Part shown: in pieces, positions 25,393-32,612 of the stretch
Layout: the number at the start of each line of letters is the position of its first letter
How positions within the stretch are numbered: the stretch's first letter is position 1
Assembly: GCA_016292145.1 (NCBI GenBank)
Contig: JAEFBA010000021.1
Span: 1 to 34,791 of the forward strand
Direction of reading: 5' to 3'
Source: Saccharofermentans sp.
GTDB taxonomy: Bacteria; Bacillota; Clostridia; Saccharofermentanales; Saccharofermentanaceae
Length of the DNA: 34,791 nt
Program-made: the position numbers and the translations under genes
The notes under the pieces: model-generated
The model's input: the letters and a program-made list of their open reading frames with translations, nothing else
Databases searched by the model: none
What the model was told of the DNA's origin: nothing

Positions 25393-26817
25393 ATGAAGAC
25401 AGTATGCAGCATCGTTAAGATCATTGAGACGGTTATGAGAGCGATCGTAGCCGTTGTTGCAGTGATCATCATAATGTTTGCTGCATACTCTCTCTATGAT
25501 ACGTTCTATATCAACCAGCACGCGTTCTCATCCTACGAATTAAAACAGTTCAAACCCATTCCTGTTGATACCAATGATGGAAGCAAGGGTAAGGATAATG
25601 GTGACGGAAGCGGATCTGATTACGATCAGGACAGCTTTGCAAGACTTAAAGAAGTCAATGAGGATGCCAGAGGCTGGATCACTGTCTACGATACTAATAT
25701 CGACTATCCGGTCGTTCAGGGCGAAGATGACCTTGAATATGCCACCAAGGATATCTACGGCAAGACAAGCATTACCGGTGCGATCTATCTTAAGACAGAC
25801 AACTCGGAAGATCTTTCCGATCCCTACAATGTTATCTTCGGTCACCACATGGATAACGGTGCCATGTTCGGTGATCTCGAAAAGTATAAGAAAGAAGATT
25901 ATTTCAATTCTCACTTGGGCGGCTGGCTCTATGCGGGCGGCAGATACTATAAGCTCGATGTTTTCGCTGTCATGCTGACTGACGCTTACGATGAGAATGT
26001 TTACGATATAAAGGCGCTTACGATAAGCGAGAGGATCAAGTATATCCTCACTCATTCCGAATTCTACAGGCTCTTGAGCGACTCTGACAGACAGGCTCTC
26101 GAATTGTTCGAGAAAGAGGGACCTGCCATGCTTGACCAGCTCCAGAAGTCCGGAGACCCTGCAATGATACTGGCGCTCTCCACATGTGAATCCGCCATAA
26201 CAAACGGCCGAATCGTTGTTTTCTGCAAAGCTACTCCTGTCGATTACAAGGATATTCCGGGATTTGCGGACAACGGCGGCGAGAACGGCGGCAATAACGG
26301 TGGAAACAACAATGATACTCCCACTGTTATCGACAGGCTCACAGCGATCGGACACCCCTTCGGCTCCGAGAACTGGGCATTCCTTAACGTTGTATGCGTT
26401 ATCTACTGCATCGTCGTAGTACTGCCTTTTACAAAGGCAAGGATCAAGTTCAGCCAGAGCAAGGCAGCAAAGAAGATCAGGGATCTTTATTCCGGATACG
26501 GATACAGCGGCTCTGATGCCATGGCGATCATAAGATACGGCGATAAGATCAAGGATAAGCTCAAGAGATTCCGTTTAAGGGTCAACACCGGTACTGCTAT
26601 TGAGATATTCATTCTGTGTTCTTCAGTTCTTGTATTCTTCCTTACCGAAGATATGACGACTCCGGTGGTCATGTGCGACAAGTATACGCCGGTCATGATA
26701 GCAATTAGTGCTATTATGTTTATAATTGATGTTATATGCTTTGTTTATAGAGATCTAAGAATCTTGACACCTGAAGAAGTAGCACAGATGAACAAACCGG
26801 AAGGCTTGAATAAATAA
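25393..26817 (+). CDS. Class B sortase with C-terminal membrane extension
   Basis: This sortase likely polymerises the pilin and attaches the ITPTG protein. The catalytic domain (about 80-285) has SrtB features: ARGWITVYDTNIDYPVVQ, H151 in FGHHMDNG, C265 in LSTCE and R273 in NGRIVVF. It has an N-terminal membrane helix (about 15-38) and a Gly/Asp/Ser-rich linker. At 474 residues it is far longer than the usual 220-280. After a Gly/Asn-rich linker (about 292-312), residues 330-455 hold three more hydrophobic helices and a basic loop. In the streptococcal FCT pilus the polymerase SrtC1 is also class B and uses a PTG-type signal. It starts 26 bp after the SipA-like gene and overlaps the kinase by 1 bp. 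Confidence 0.92.
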   Translation: MKTVCSIVKIIETVMRAIVAVVAVIIIMFAAYSLYDTFYINQHAFSSYELKQFKPIPVDTNDGSKGKDNGDGSGSDYDQDSFARLKEVNEDARGWITVYDTNIDYPVVQGEDDLEYATKDIYGKTSITGAIYLKTDNSEDLSDPYNVIFGHHMDNGAMFGDLEKYKKEDYFNSHLGGWLYAGGRYYKLDVFAVMLTDAYDENVYDIKALTISERIKYILTHSEFYRLLSDSDRQALELFEKEGPAMLDQLQKSGDPAMILALSTCESAITNGRIVVFCKATPVDYKDIPGFADNGGENGGNNGGNNNDTPTVIDRLTAIGHPFGSENWAFLNVVCVIYCIVVVLPFTKARIKFSQSKAAKKIRDLYSGYGYSGSDAMAIIRYGDKIKDKLKRFRLRVNTGTAIEIFILCSSVLVFFLTEDMTTPVVMCDKYTPVMIAISAIMFIIDVICFVYRDLRILTPEEVAQMNKPEGLNK

Positions 26818-28232
26818 TGGAAGTTGAGTACTTACTGGCAGCATTTGAGATCTGGGGAATCCTGATATGTTCCGGCATCGGAATATACTTTCTCGTGGTC
26901 AGAAAGATCAACAACAGAGCTGATTCCGTTATGTGCATCATGCAGTTCGTTACTGCGGCCACATTGACATTCGACGTCGGTGTAGTTGTAAGCCAGAATG
27001 TCGACGAGCCCTGGGCGCATGTGGTTTTCCGGTTAGCGATGCTTGCTACGATGCTTCTTCAGTATCTGATGGTCGCGCTGTTCGTGGGATATGTTAAGTA
27101 TCTTGCAAGAGCAGGTAAGGCGTCGAACGCTGTAGCTACGTTCACTTATTACTTTGCTGCAGGCTGCGCTCTGACCAGTATTATCTCCGCGAAATACACT
27201 CACTGGTACTATCTTATCGATGAGCACAACGTCTATCACAGACAGCCTTTGTATAATGTCGCTCTTGTTCTTATCGGTGTATTGTATGTTCTTGTCGTTC
27301 TCCAGATAATAATCTGTACCAAGAGGCTCATGGTAAAGCAGATCATAAGCCTGCTCCTTTATGTAACGATCCCGTTCTCGATGGTAGTCCTTCAGGTTAT
27401 CTTTAAGCCCGGCATCGGCCTTACCAACATCGGAATGTCGATCTCGCTGATCATTATCTTCATCGTAAATAATGTCCGGATCACCTATCTCGAAGAAGCG
27501 CTCAATAAGAAGGTGCTCCAGCAGAATATGGTGCTCTTAAACCAGAACAAGGTCATTGCAGAGAAGAAGGAAGAGATCGAGAATCTCCAGCTCAACATGG
27601 TCCTTACCCAGATGCAGCCGCACTTCGTCTTCAATGTCCTGAATATCATTTATTATCTGTGCGCGAAAGACACCAAGCTCGCCCAGACTGCCATCGACAG
27701 GTTCTCAAGTTATTTAAGAGCGAATATCGATTCCCTTGTCTCTGATGAGCTGGCACCTTTCAGCAAGGAGCTGGAACATGTCAAGAATTACCTTGATCTT
27801 GAGAAACTCCGCTTCGATGAGGATCTGCAGATCGAGTATGATATCGGACCTTCGGATTTCCATATACCGATGCTCGTTGTCCAGCCTCTGGCGGAAAATG
27901 CCGTTAAACACGGAATCGCCAAGAGTACCAATGGCGGAAAGATCATAATAAGGACCATAGAGGATTTTGAGAATTTCTATATCTATGTTGTTGATAACGG
28001 CGTAGGATTCGATCCGAATAAGTCGCGTGCTTATGACGGCCGTTCACATATCGGAATAGACAACGTGCGATTCAGGATCGAGAAGAGGGTAAACGGAGAA
28101 CTTGATATTTTCTCTACCAAGGGCAAGGGAACCACTGCGGTAATTACCATTCCCAAGCTCCCGGGCGAGAAGGCAAAAGTAAGACCTGATGATGACGGCG
28201 AAGAAGACGCAAAGCCTTCTGCAGGTGAATAA
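26817..28232 (+). CDS. LytS/YehU-type sensor histidine kinase with 7TM sensor
   Basis: This 471-residue kinase has seven hydrophobic helices (about 8-217), a coiled coil (220-258), a His_kinase dimerisation box with phospho-acceptor H269 in QMQPHFVFNVLN, and an HATPase domain (N361 in LAENAVKHGI, D393 in VDNGVGFD, a GxG segment near the end). The 7TM module is a membrane sensor of unknown ligand. The gene overlaps the sortase stop by 1 bp (TAATG) and is followed 12 bp later by its response regulator, so it is co-expressed with pilus assembly genes. It probably senses a surface or envelope cue and controls pilus promoters. Confidence 0.92.
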   Translation: MEVEYLLAAFEIWGILICSGIGIYFLVVRKINNRADSVMCIMQFVTAATLTFDVGVVVSQNVDEPWAHVVFRLAMLATMLLQYLMVALFVGYVKYLARAGKASNAVATFTYYFAAGCALTSIISAKYTHWYYLIDEHNVYHRQPLYNVALVLIGVLYVLVVLQIIICTKRLMVKQIISLLLYVTIPFSMVVLQVIFKPGIGLTNIGMSISLIIIFIVNNVRITYLEEALNKKVLQQNMVLLNQNKVIAEKKEEIENLQLNMVLTQMQPHFVFNVLNIIYYLCAKDTKLAQTAIDRFSSYLRANIDSLVSDELAPFSKELEHVKNYLDLEKLRFDEDLQIEYDIGPSDFHIPMLVVQPLAENAVKHGIAKSTNGGKIIIRTIEDFENFYIYVVDNGVGFDPNKSRAYDGRSHIGIDNVRFRIEKRVNGELDIFSTKGKGTTAVITIPKLPGEKAKVRPDDDGEEDAKPSAGE

Positions 28233-28244
28233 GGAGAACGTTAA

Positions 28245-29027
28245 ATGAACATTATAGCTGTAGATGATGAGAAGTTATCTTTGGAAGCTCTTGTTGCGGC
28301 TATTAAGGATAATCTTCCTAATGAGACTGTCAATTCATTCAGAAGGACGACTGATGCTGAAGTATTTGTCGGCAGGAACGGCTGTGATATCGCTTTTCTC
28401 GACATCGAAATGAGGGATGTTGACGGCATAACCCTTGCCAAGAGACTTCAGACAATGAACCCGAAGATCAATATCATATTCGTTACGGGTTACGGCGATT
28501 TTACGGGCGATGCCTTTTCGCTCTATGCATCGGCATACATAATGAAGCCCGTTACGTCAGAAAAGATCAAGAAGGCACTGGAGACATTAAGATACGGCAC
28601 CGTTTTTGAACAGGACCGGATCAAGGCTGTTACTTTCGGCAATTTTGAAGTCTACTGCAACGGTGAACCCATCAAGTTCAAGTATAAGAAGACAAAAGAA
28701 CTCCTGGCATATCTTATCGACAGGAGAGGCGCGATGTGCACGAACAATGAGATCATCGCGGTCATCTGGGAAGACGATGATTTCGGCACGGACCGTCAGG
28801 ACTATCTTAAGAAGCTCAGACAGGACCTTACCAAGACCTTGAGCGAACTCGGAAGAGAGGACGTTGTCGTAAGACAGCGCGGCCAGATCGGTATCAATCC
28901 CAAGAGCATTGAGTGCGATTATTTCAAGTATCTTGAAGGCGACAGCACGATCCTGAATTCCTATCAGGGTGAGTACATGTCACAGTACAGCTGGGCTGAG
29001 TATTCGATCTTCAAGAGGATCAAGTAA
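28245..29027 (+). CDS. Response regulator with SARP-type winged-helix output domain
   Basis: The 260 residues hold a receiver domain (1-118: D7, D8, phospho-acceptor D53 in FLDIEMRD, T81, K101) and a winged-helix output domain of the Trans_reg_C/SARP kind (about 128-218: FGNFEVYCNGEPIKFKYKKTKELL segment). The remaining 40 residues look like a truncated bacterial transcriptional activation domain. AAGGAGA lies 7 nt before ATG. SARP proteins bind direct repeats with 11-bp period close to the -10; exactly such repeats precede the adhesin and pilin genes. LytS-type kinases usually pair with LytTR regulators, so this pairing is unusual. Assignment of the TGTCCC sites to this protein is inference. 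Confidence 0.88.
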   Translation: MNIIAVDDEKLSLEALVAAIKDNLPNETVNSFRRTTDAEVFVGRNGCDIAFLDIEMRDVDGITLAKRLQTMNPKINIIFVTGYGDFTGDAFSLYASAYIMKPVTSEKIKKALETLRYGTVFEQDRIKAVTFGNFEVYCNGEPIKFKYKKTKELLAYLIDRRGAMCTNNEIIAVIWEDDDFGTDRQDYLKKLRQDLTKTLSELGREDVVVRQRGQIGINPKSIECDYFKYLEGDSTILNSYQGEYMSQYSWAEYSIFKRIK

Positions 29028-29053
29028 CGCTTGATGTGCGGCTGCAAGAGCCC

Positions 29054-29082
29054 TTACCATCAGATTTTCGCAATGTTATAAT
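29054..29082 (+). promoter_or_regulatory. Promoter of the TraX-family gene
   Basis: TTACCA (29054-29059), 17 bp, then TATAAT (29077-29082) with an extended TGT in front. It would start transcription near 29089, 35 nt before the TraX-family ATG, making this gene independent of the kinase/regulator operon. Confidence 0.6.
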
Positions 29083-29123
29083 GACCGGCGTGATCTAATA
29101 ATATTGGCGGCGGGAATTTTAAG

Positions 29124-29840
29124 ATGGGAAAAACTCAAGGCATCAGATGTTTAGACGGGACAATGCTCAAGATCATTGCCATGATCAGTATGGTCTTTGA
29201 TCATGTGGGCGATGTGTTTTTCCCTGAAATTGCCTGGCTGAGGATGGTCGGAAGACTTGCAATGCCGATCTTCGCCTTCTGTATTACCGAAGGATATATT
29301 CATACCCGAAGCAGGAACAAGTATCTTCTGAGAATGGGGATTTTCGCGCTTGTAAGTGAAGTGCCCTTCGACCTGGCCTTTGAAGGAAATATCAATCTTT
29401 CTCACCAGAATATAATGCTGTCCTTCTTTATCTCCATAGCTGCGCTGATGCTTTTCGATCTTATCAGAGGTTCGAAAAGTGAGATCAAAGGCAGATACAG
29501 TGTTTGGAGGACAATGCTTGGGGCTTTGGCTGTAGTTGCCATGGCGGCCGTTGCTATGCTGGTTAAAGCGGATTATACGATGTTTGCAGTAGCAGCAGTG
29601 TTCCTGTTCTATGTGTTTAAGGATGTGAATCATTATGTCAGGCCGATCCCCGGAGTCGCCTTCCTGGCACTTACAAGAACGATGGGTTACTACTGTACGA
29701 CAGGATTAAGTATAGTGCCGCTCTTGCTATATAACGGAAAGAAGGGCAAGGGACTTAAATGGCTGTTCTATGCGTTCTATCCGGGCCATCTTCTGCTGCT
29801 TTTTCTGTTAAAACTGCTGTTGACCGGTCAAGCTGCCTGA
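29124..29840 (+). CDS. TraX-family membrane protein
   Basis: This 238-residue multi-pass membrane protein matches the TraX family: DGTMLKIIAMISMVFDHVGDVFF near the N-terminus, RMVGRLAMPIFAFCITEGYIHTRS, and an N-terminal half followed by several hydrophobic helices. The founding member acetylates F-pilin in plasmid conjugation; most chromosomal Gram-positive members have no assigned substrate. It resembles small-molecule acyltransferases. It lies directly downstream of the pilus operon but has its own promoter at 29054, so a link with pilus modification is possible but unproven. Confidence 0.85.
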   Translation: MGKTQGIRCLDGTMLKIIAMISMVFDHVGDVFFPEIAWLRMVGRLAMPIFAFCITEGYIHTRSRNKYLLRMGIFALVSEVPFDLAFEGNINLSHQNIMLSFFISIAALMLFDLIRGSKSEIKGRYSVWRTMLGALAVVAMAAVAMLVKADYTMFAVAAVFLFYVFKDVNHYVRPIPGVAFLALTRTMGYYCTTGLSIVPLLLYNGKKGKGLKWLFYAFYPGHLLLLFLLKLLLTGQAA

Positions 29841-29854
29841 CAAAGACCTTCCGA

Positions 29855-29883
29855 TTGACTGGGTAGGTAATTGTTGATAGAAT
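29855..29883 (+). promoter_or_regulatory. Promoter of the cysE leader and cysE
   Basis: TTGACT (29855-29860), exactly 17 bp, then TAGAAT (29878-29883) preceded by TGA (extended -10). It is one of the best promoters in the window and predicts a start near 29890, 27 nt before the leader peptide ATG. Confidence 0.75.
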
Positions 29884-29916
29884 CCATAATAAGAAAAAAG
29901 AAAGGTATAGTTGCAT

Positions 29917-29970
29917 ATGACATTTGAGAACAATCTTTTATGTTGTTGTTGCTGTTTGTCCCAAGGGTGA
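29917..29970 (+). CDS. Cysteine-codon leader peptide controlling cysE
   Basis: A 17-codon frame encodes MTFENNLLCCCCCLSQG. Five consecutive cysteine codons (29941-29955, four TGT and one TGC) are followed by four codons and TGA at 29968-29970. AGAAAGG (29899-29905) lies 11 nt before ATG. It sits between a strong promoter and a terminator that precedes serine acetyltransferase, the committing enzyme of cysteine synthesis. This is the layout of ribosome-mediated attenuation: scarcity of charged tRNA-Cys stalls the ribosome at the Cys run. Cysteine is one of the rarest residues, so five in a row by chance in this location is very unlikely. No database was consulted. Confidence 0.82.
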   Translation: MTFENNLLCCCCCLSQG

Positions 29971-30037
29971 GATCTTAAGGGCGCAGTTCGTATGCGATGA
30001 GTGCCGGTAAAAAATGATTTGTAAGTAAGATTCACCC
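29965..30037 (+). promoter_or_regulatory. Antiterminator helix of the cysE attenuator
   Basis: GGGTGA (29965-29970, including the leader stop codon) pairs with TCACCC (30032-30037). The pairing continues ATCTTA (29972-29977) with TAAGAT (30026-30031), leaving one bulged G. This 12-bp helix takes up the 5' arm of the terminator (CCC 30035-30037). A ribosome at the stop codon would cover 29965-29977 and free the terminator; one stalled at the Cys codons would not. A minor GGCGC/GTGCC hairpin lies in the loop. Confidence 0.68.
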
Positions 30038-30064
30038 GGAAACAATGAAGTTTTCGGGTTTTTT
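30035..30064 (+). terminator. Intrinsic terminator of the cysE leader
   Basis: CCCGGAAAC (30035-30043) pairs with GTTTTCGGG (30050-30058) through nine pairs with one G-T wobble; the loop is 6 nt and six T residues follow (30059-30064). It stands 23 bp before the cysE start and after the leader peptide. A strong terminator between a promoter and its gene is expected only if read-through is regulated. Confidence 0.88.
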
Positions 30065-30087
30065 ATTGAGAAGAAGGAGAAGATAAT

Positions 30088-31047
30088 ATGACTAAAGATG
30101 CCATGCATGAAGAGATCGACCAGATCGTCCGGGCGATATTTGATGACTATAACGGCGGAAAGAATATTGATGCGATAAAGCTCTTCAGCAATCCTGACAA
30201 GGATGAGGTAAGAGAGCTTGTTGAGCATTTCTTCAGGATCATCTATCCAGGATATTTCCGCGATCTCACATATAAGATCTATAATCCGAAGAACTCCTTC
30301 GCGGTAACGATCGAAGATGTTTTCTATCACTTGAAAAAGCAGATCTACAGGGCTCTCGACTATTCCCAGAGCGACGACAAGATGACAGATGAAAAGCGCG
30401 AGGAAGAGAGCTACCGCATCACGACTGAATTCTTCAAGAAGATCCCCATGATCAGGGAATACATTGAGACAGACCTTCTGGCTACATTGGACGGTGACCC
30501 CGCCGCTGCAAACTTCGATGAGGTAATCCTCGCTTATCCGGGCCTTATGGCGATCACAGTCTACCGTATCGCACATGAGTTATATCTTTTGAAGGTTCCG
30601 ATCCTGCCGCGTCTCATGACCGAATACGCGCACTCAGAGACCGGAATCGATATCCACCCGGGCGCTACGATCGGCAAGTATTTCTTCATCGACCATGGTA
30701 CAGGTATCGTTGTAGGTGAGACTTCCATAATCGGCAGCAACGTTAAGATCTATCAGGGTGTTACGATCGGCGCGCTCTCTACTAGAGGCGGCCAGAAGCT
30801 CTCAGGCAAGAAGCGTCATCCTACGATATGCGATAACGTTACCATCTACGCTAATGCTTCGATCCTCGGCGGCAATACTGTTATCGGCGAGAATACCGTA
30901 ATCGGCGGCAACTCATTTATCACCGCATCTGTTGAGCCGAATTCGAAGGTCAGCATGACGAATCTCGAGAAAGAGAACAAGGCTGACGGCAGGCACGCTA
31001 AGAGTGAAGAGGTCAAGCAGAGCGAAGAGTGGTATTACATCATTTGA
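30088..31047 (+). CDS. cysE: Serine O-acetyltransferase
   Basis: This enzyme makes O-acetylserine from serine and acetyl-CoA, the precursor for cysteine. The 319 residues comprise an N-terminal helical domain (1-185), then a left-handed beta-helix of hexapeptide repeats with IHPGATIG, D202-H203 in IDHGTG (matching E. coli D157-H158), H244 in KKRHP (E. coli H193), and VIGENTVIGGNS. AAGGAGA (30074-30080) is 7 nt upstream. The length and long N-terminus fit the EpsC-like branch. No cysK is adjacent. Expression should depend on the cysteine leader attenuator at 29917-30064. Confidence 0.95.
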   Translation: MTKDAMHEEIDQIVRAIFDDYNGGKNIDAIKLFSNPDKDEVRELVEHFFRIIYPGYFRDLTYKIYNPKNSFAVTIEDVFYHLKKQIYRALDYSQSDDKMTDEKREEESYRITTEFFKKIPMIREYIETDLLATLDGDPAAANFDEVILAYPGLMAITVYRIAHELYLLKVPILPRLMTEYAHSETGIDIHPGATIGKYFFIDHGTGIVVGETSIIGSNVKIYQGVTIGALSTRGGQKLSGKKRHPTICDNVTIYANASILGGNTVIGENTVIGGNSFITASVEPNSKVSMTNLEKENKADGRHAKSEEVKQSEEWYYII

Positions 31048-31214
31048 TGTTTACACACCGGGTTATAGTACGCTCAAAACTGCCGGCGCTATCGCAAATG
31101 ACGTTTTTTTCGTAGAAAATTACAGAAATTGGCGATTTTCTATCCTAAATGCGATTTTTCGAGCATATGCGATAGTTGACAACTCTGTTGCTGTCGCTTG
31201 AGCAAAAAAGATTA

Positions 31215-31245
31215 GGGTTTTCTCAAAAGGAGAGAGCCCATTTTT
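31215..31245 (+). terminator. Intrinsic terminator after cysE
   Basis: A 10-bp stem (31215-31224 with 31230-31239, two G-T wobbles), loop AAAAG, then A and five T residues (31241-31245). It lies 167 bp after the cysE stop and just before the promoter of the CPBP-PadR pair. Confidence 0.78.
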
Positions 31246-31263
31246 GTTTGCATGAAAAACTCC

Positions 31264-31293
31264 TTGACAATTACTACGTATACGTACTATACT
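31264..31293 (+). promoter_or_regulatory. Promoter of the CPBP-PadR operon
   Basis: TTGACA (31264-31269), a perfect -35, is followed after 18 bp by TATACT (31288-31293). Two tandem palindromes (31272-31307) cover the spacer, the -10 and the start site. Confidence 0.78.
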
Positions 31294-31307
31294 ACGCATA
31301 CGTAGTA
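31272..31307. promoter_or_regulatory. Tandem PadR-type operators
   Basis: TACTACG-TATA-CGTACTA (31272-31289, one mismatch) is followed directly by TACTACG-CATA-CGTAGTA (31290-31307, perfect). Each is an 18-bp palindrome, so two dimers could bind side by side about 1.7 turns apart. They overlap the promoter of an operon whose second gene is a PadR regulator, so autorepression is expected. Confidence 0.72.
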
Positions 31308-31327
31308 ATGAGGAGACTAATGCAAGA

Positions 31328-32110
31328 ATGAAAAAACTGTTTAGATTTAATGTAACTAAAGATACCGGGATTGCTGTTGTTGCAGGTCTTTTGATGATTG
31401 CCCTGAGCCTTCTGATGATCCCCTTTGGCGGTGATTCTTTAAGAGACATGGTCGTAGCATTCATATTAAGGGATGTTCTGATGATATTCGGCCTTGGCGT
31501 GGTTTTCGTATCCGTTTATGCTGAGAAGAAGGGCGGGGAGACATTTAAGGAGCTGGGGTTTACAAAACGCAAATGGGCCTTAAGCCTGATATTAAACCTG
31601 GCCTTTGCGGCAGGCCTTCTTGCTGTGTTCTTAACGGACGGGAAGCCTGCAGATGTCATCTCACTGAAGAACCTCTATGGGGCTTCATATATTCTTGTGG
31701 CAGGGATTTTCGAGATGACATTCATATATGGATTCCTTCGAATGAGCTTCGAAAAGGCGTTCGGGATCATTCCCGCGATATTACTTACGTCAGTGTTCTA
31801 TTCGCTTCACCATGCCGGATTCCAGCCTGAGTTCCTGCATTTGTTCCTGGTAGGATTTATGTATTGCGGTGTGTTCTACATCACTAGGAACATGCTGGTC
31901 ATATTTCCTTTCTTCTGGGGTGTAGGAGCTTTGTGGGATGTTCTGTTATCATCTGAAGCAGGAGACGGGATCAGGAACCCTGTCTCTTTCGGTATAGCTC
32001 TGGTAATACTTTTTGCTTCAGTTATATGGGTTTTATTCAGGAAGTGGAGGAGAAGCTCAAATGTTGTCAAAAACTTCGATAGTGATCTTGGGAATGCTCA
32101 GGAAAGGTGA
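31328..32110 (+). CDS. CPBP-like (Abi superfamily) membrane protein, degenerate active site
   Basis: This 260-residue integral membrane protein has seven or so hydrophobic helices and resembles the CPBP intramembrane protease family. The usual EExxxR box reads EMTFIYG near residues 140-150: the second Glu and the Arg are replaced. The downstream His motif remains as SLHHAGF, and a TRNMLVIFPFFWG stretch follows. Proteolytic activity is therefore doubtful. AGGAG (31311-31315) is 12 nt before this ATG; an out-of-frame ATG at 31320 encodes only three residues and overlaps the start. It is co-transcribed with and overlaps the PadR gene by 50 bp. Confidence 0.7.
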   Translation: MKKLFRFNVTKDTGIAVVAGLLMIALSLLMIPFGGDSLRDMVVAFILRDVLMIFGLGVVFVSVYAEKKGGETFKELGFTKRKWALSLILNLAFAAGLLAVFLTDGKPADVISLKNLYGASYILVAGIFEMTFIYGFLRMSFEKAFGIIPAILLTSVFYSLHHAGFQPEFLHLFLVGFMYCGVFYITRNMLVIFPFFWGVGALWDVLLSSEAGDGIRNPVSFGIALVILFASVIWVLFRKWRRSSNVVKNFDSDLGNAQER

Positions 32111-32576
32111 GATGAATGCCTATGACATGCTCAAGATGATCGACAGAATGAATATGAAATACTGGTTCCCGGTCGGTGCGACCACTCTTTATGAGACATG
32201 CTTAAGACTCGAAAAGAAGAACTATATCGAGAACACCGGCGAATCAGATAAGAAGGCTGTTTACCAGCTTACCGAAGCCGGCATGCAGGAGTTAAAGGAT
32301 ACCGTCTGTGCGCTGTTCGAGCGTGTGGACTTTGATTCTGTCTGGTTCTGCTTAGCCGTGATGTATTCGGGTGTATTGAGCAAAAAGGAACTTGCTCGTG
32401 AGATCAAGATCCGCAGAGCCCTCCTTGATGAATACGAGAACGGAACGTTGGAGAACAAGGAGATAATGCTCAAGTATGACGTCTCATATATCGAAGTCTG
32501 TGCGATCGACAGGATGCTGCAGATAATCAGGATGGAGAAGGAAACGCTGGAAAGCTTTGCAAAGCAGGCCGTCTGA
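32061..32576 (+). CDS. PadR-family transcriptional regulator
   Basis: This 171-residue protein has a PadR winged helix (about 1-90: MLSKTSIVILGMLRKGEMNAYDM, then WFPVGATTLYETCLRLEKKNYI) and a C-terminal helical dimerisation domain. ATG 32061 is preceded by GGAGGAG (32046-32052) with 8-nt spacing; the longer in-frame start at 32013 lacks a site. It overlaps the 3' end of the CPBP-like gene, so the two are translationally coupled. The likely operators are the tandem palindromes at 31272-31307. Its ligand may be a compound handled by the CPBP-like protein, which is only inference. Confidence 0.9.
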   Translation: MLSKTSIVILGMLRKGEMNAYDMLKMIDRMNMKYWFPVGATTLYETCLRLEKKNYIENTGESDKKAVYQLTEAGMQELKDTVCALFERVDFDSVWFCLAVMYSGVLSKKELAREIKIRRALLDEYENGTLENKEIMLKYDVSYIEVCAIDRMLQIIRMEKETLESFAKQAV

Positions 32577-32612
32577 TTTTCGAGCGCATATAACAAATAT
32601 GGAGATAACGGA

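Noticed and set aside
25540..26355. 271-codon frame opposite the sortase gene
   Set aside because: It mirrors the sortase codons and has a composition typical of antisense shadows.
29957..29962. Single TGTCCC in the cysE leader (another lies inside the adhesin coding sequence near 22255)
   Set aside because: There is no second copy at the 11-bp period and no -10 at the required distance, so it is not part of the pilus promoter motif.
29938..30576. 212-codon minus-strand frame over the cysE leader and cysE
   Set aside because: It is antisense to a clear enzyme gene and to the leader, terminator and antiterminator. No motif is recognised.
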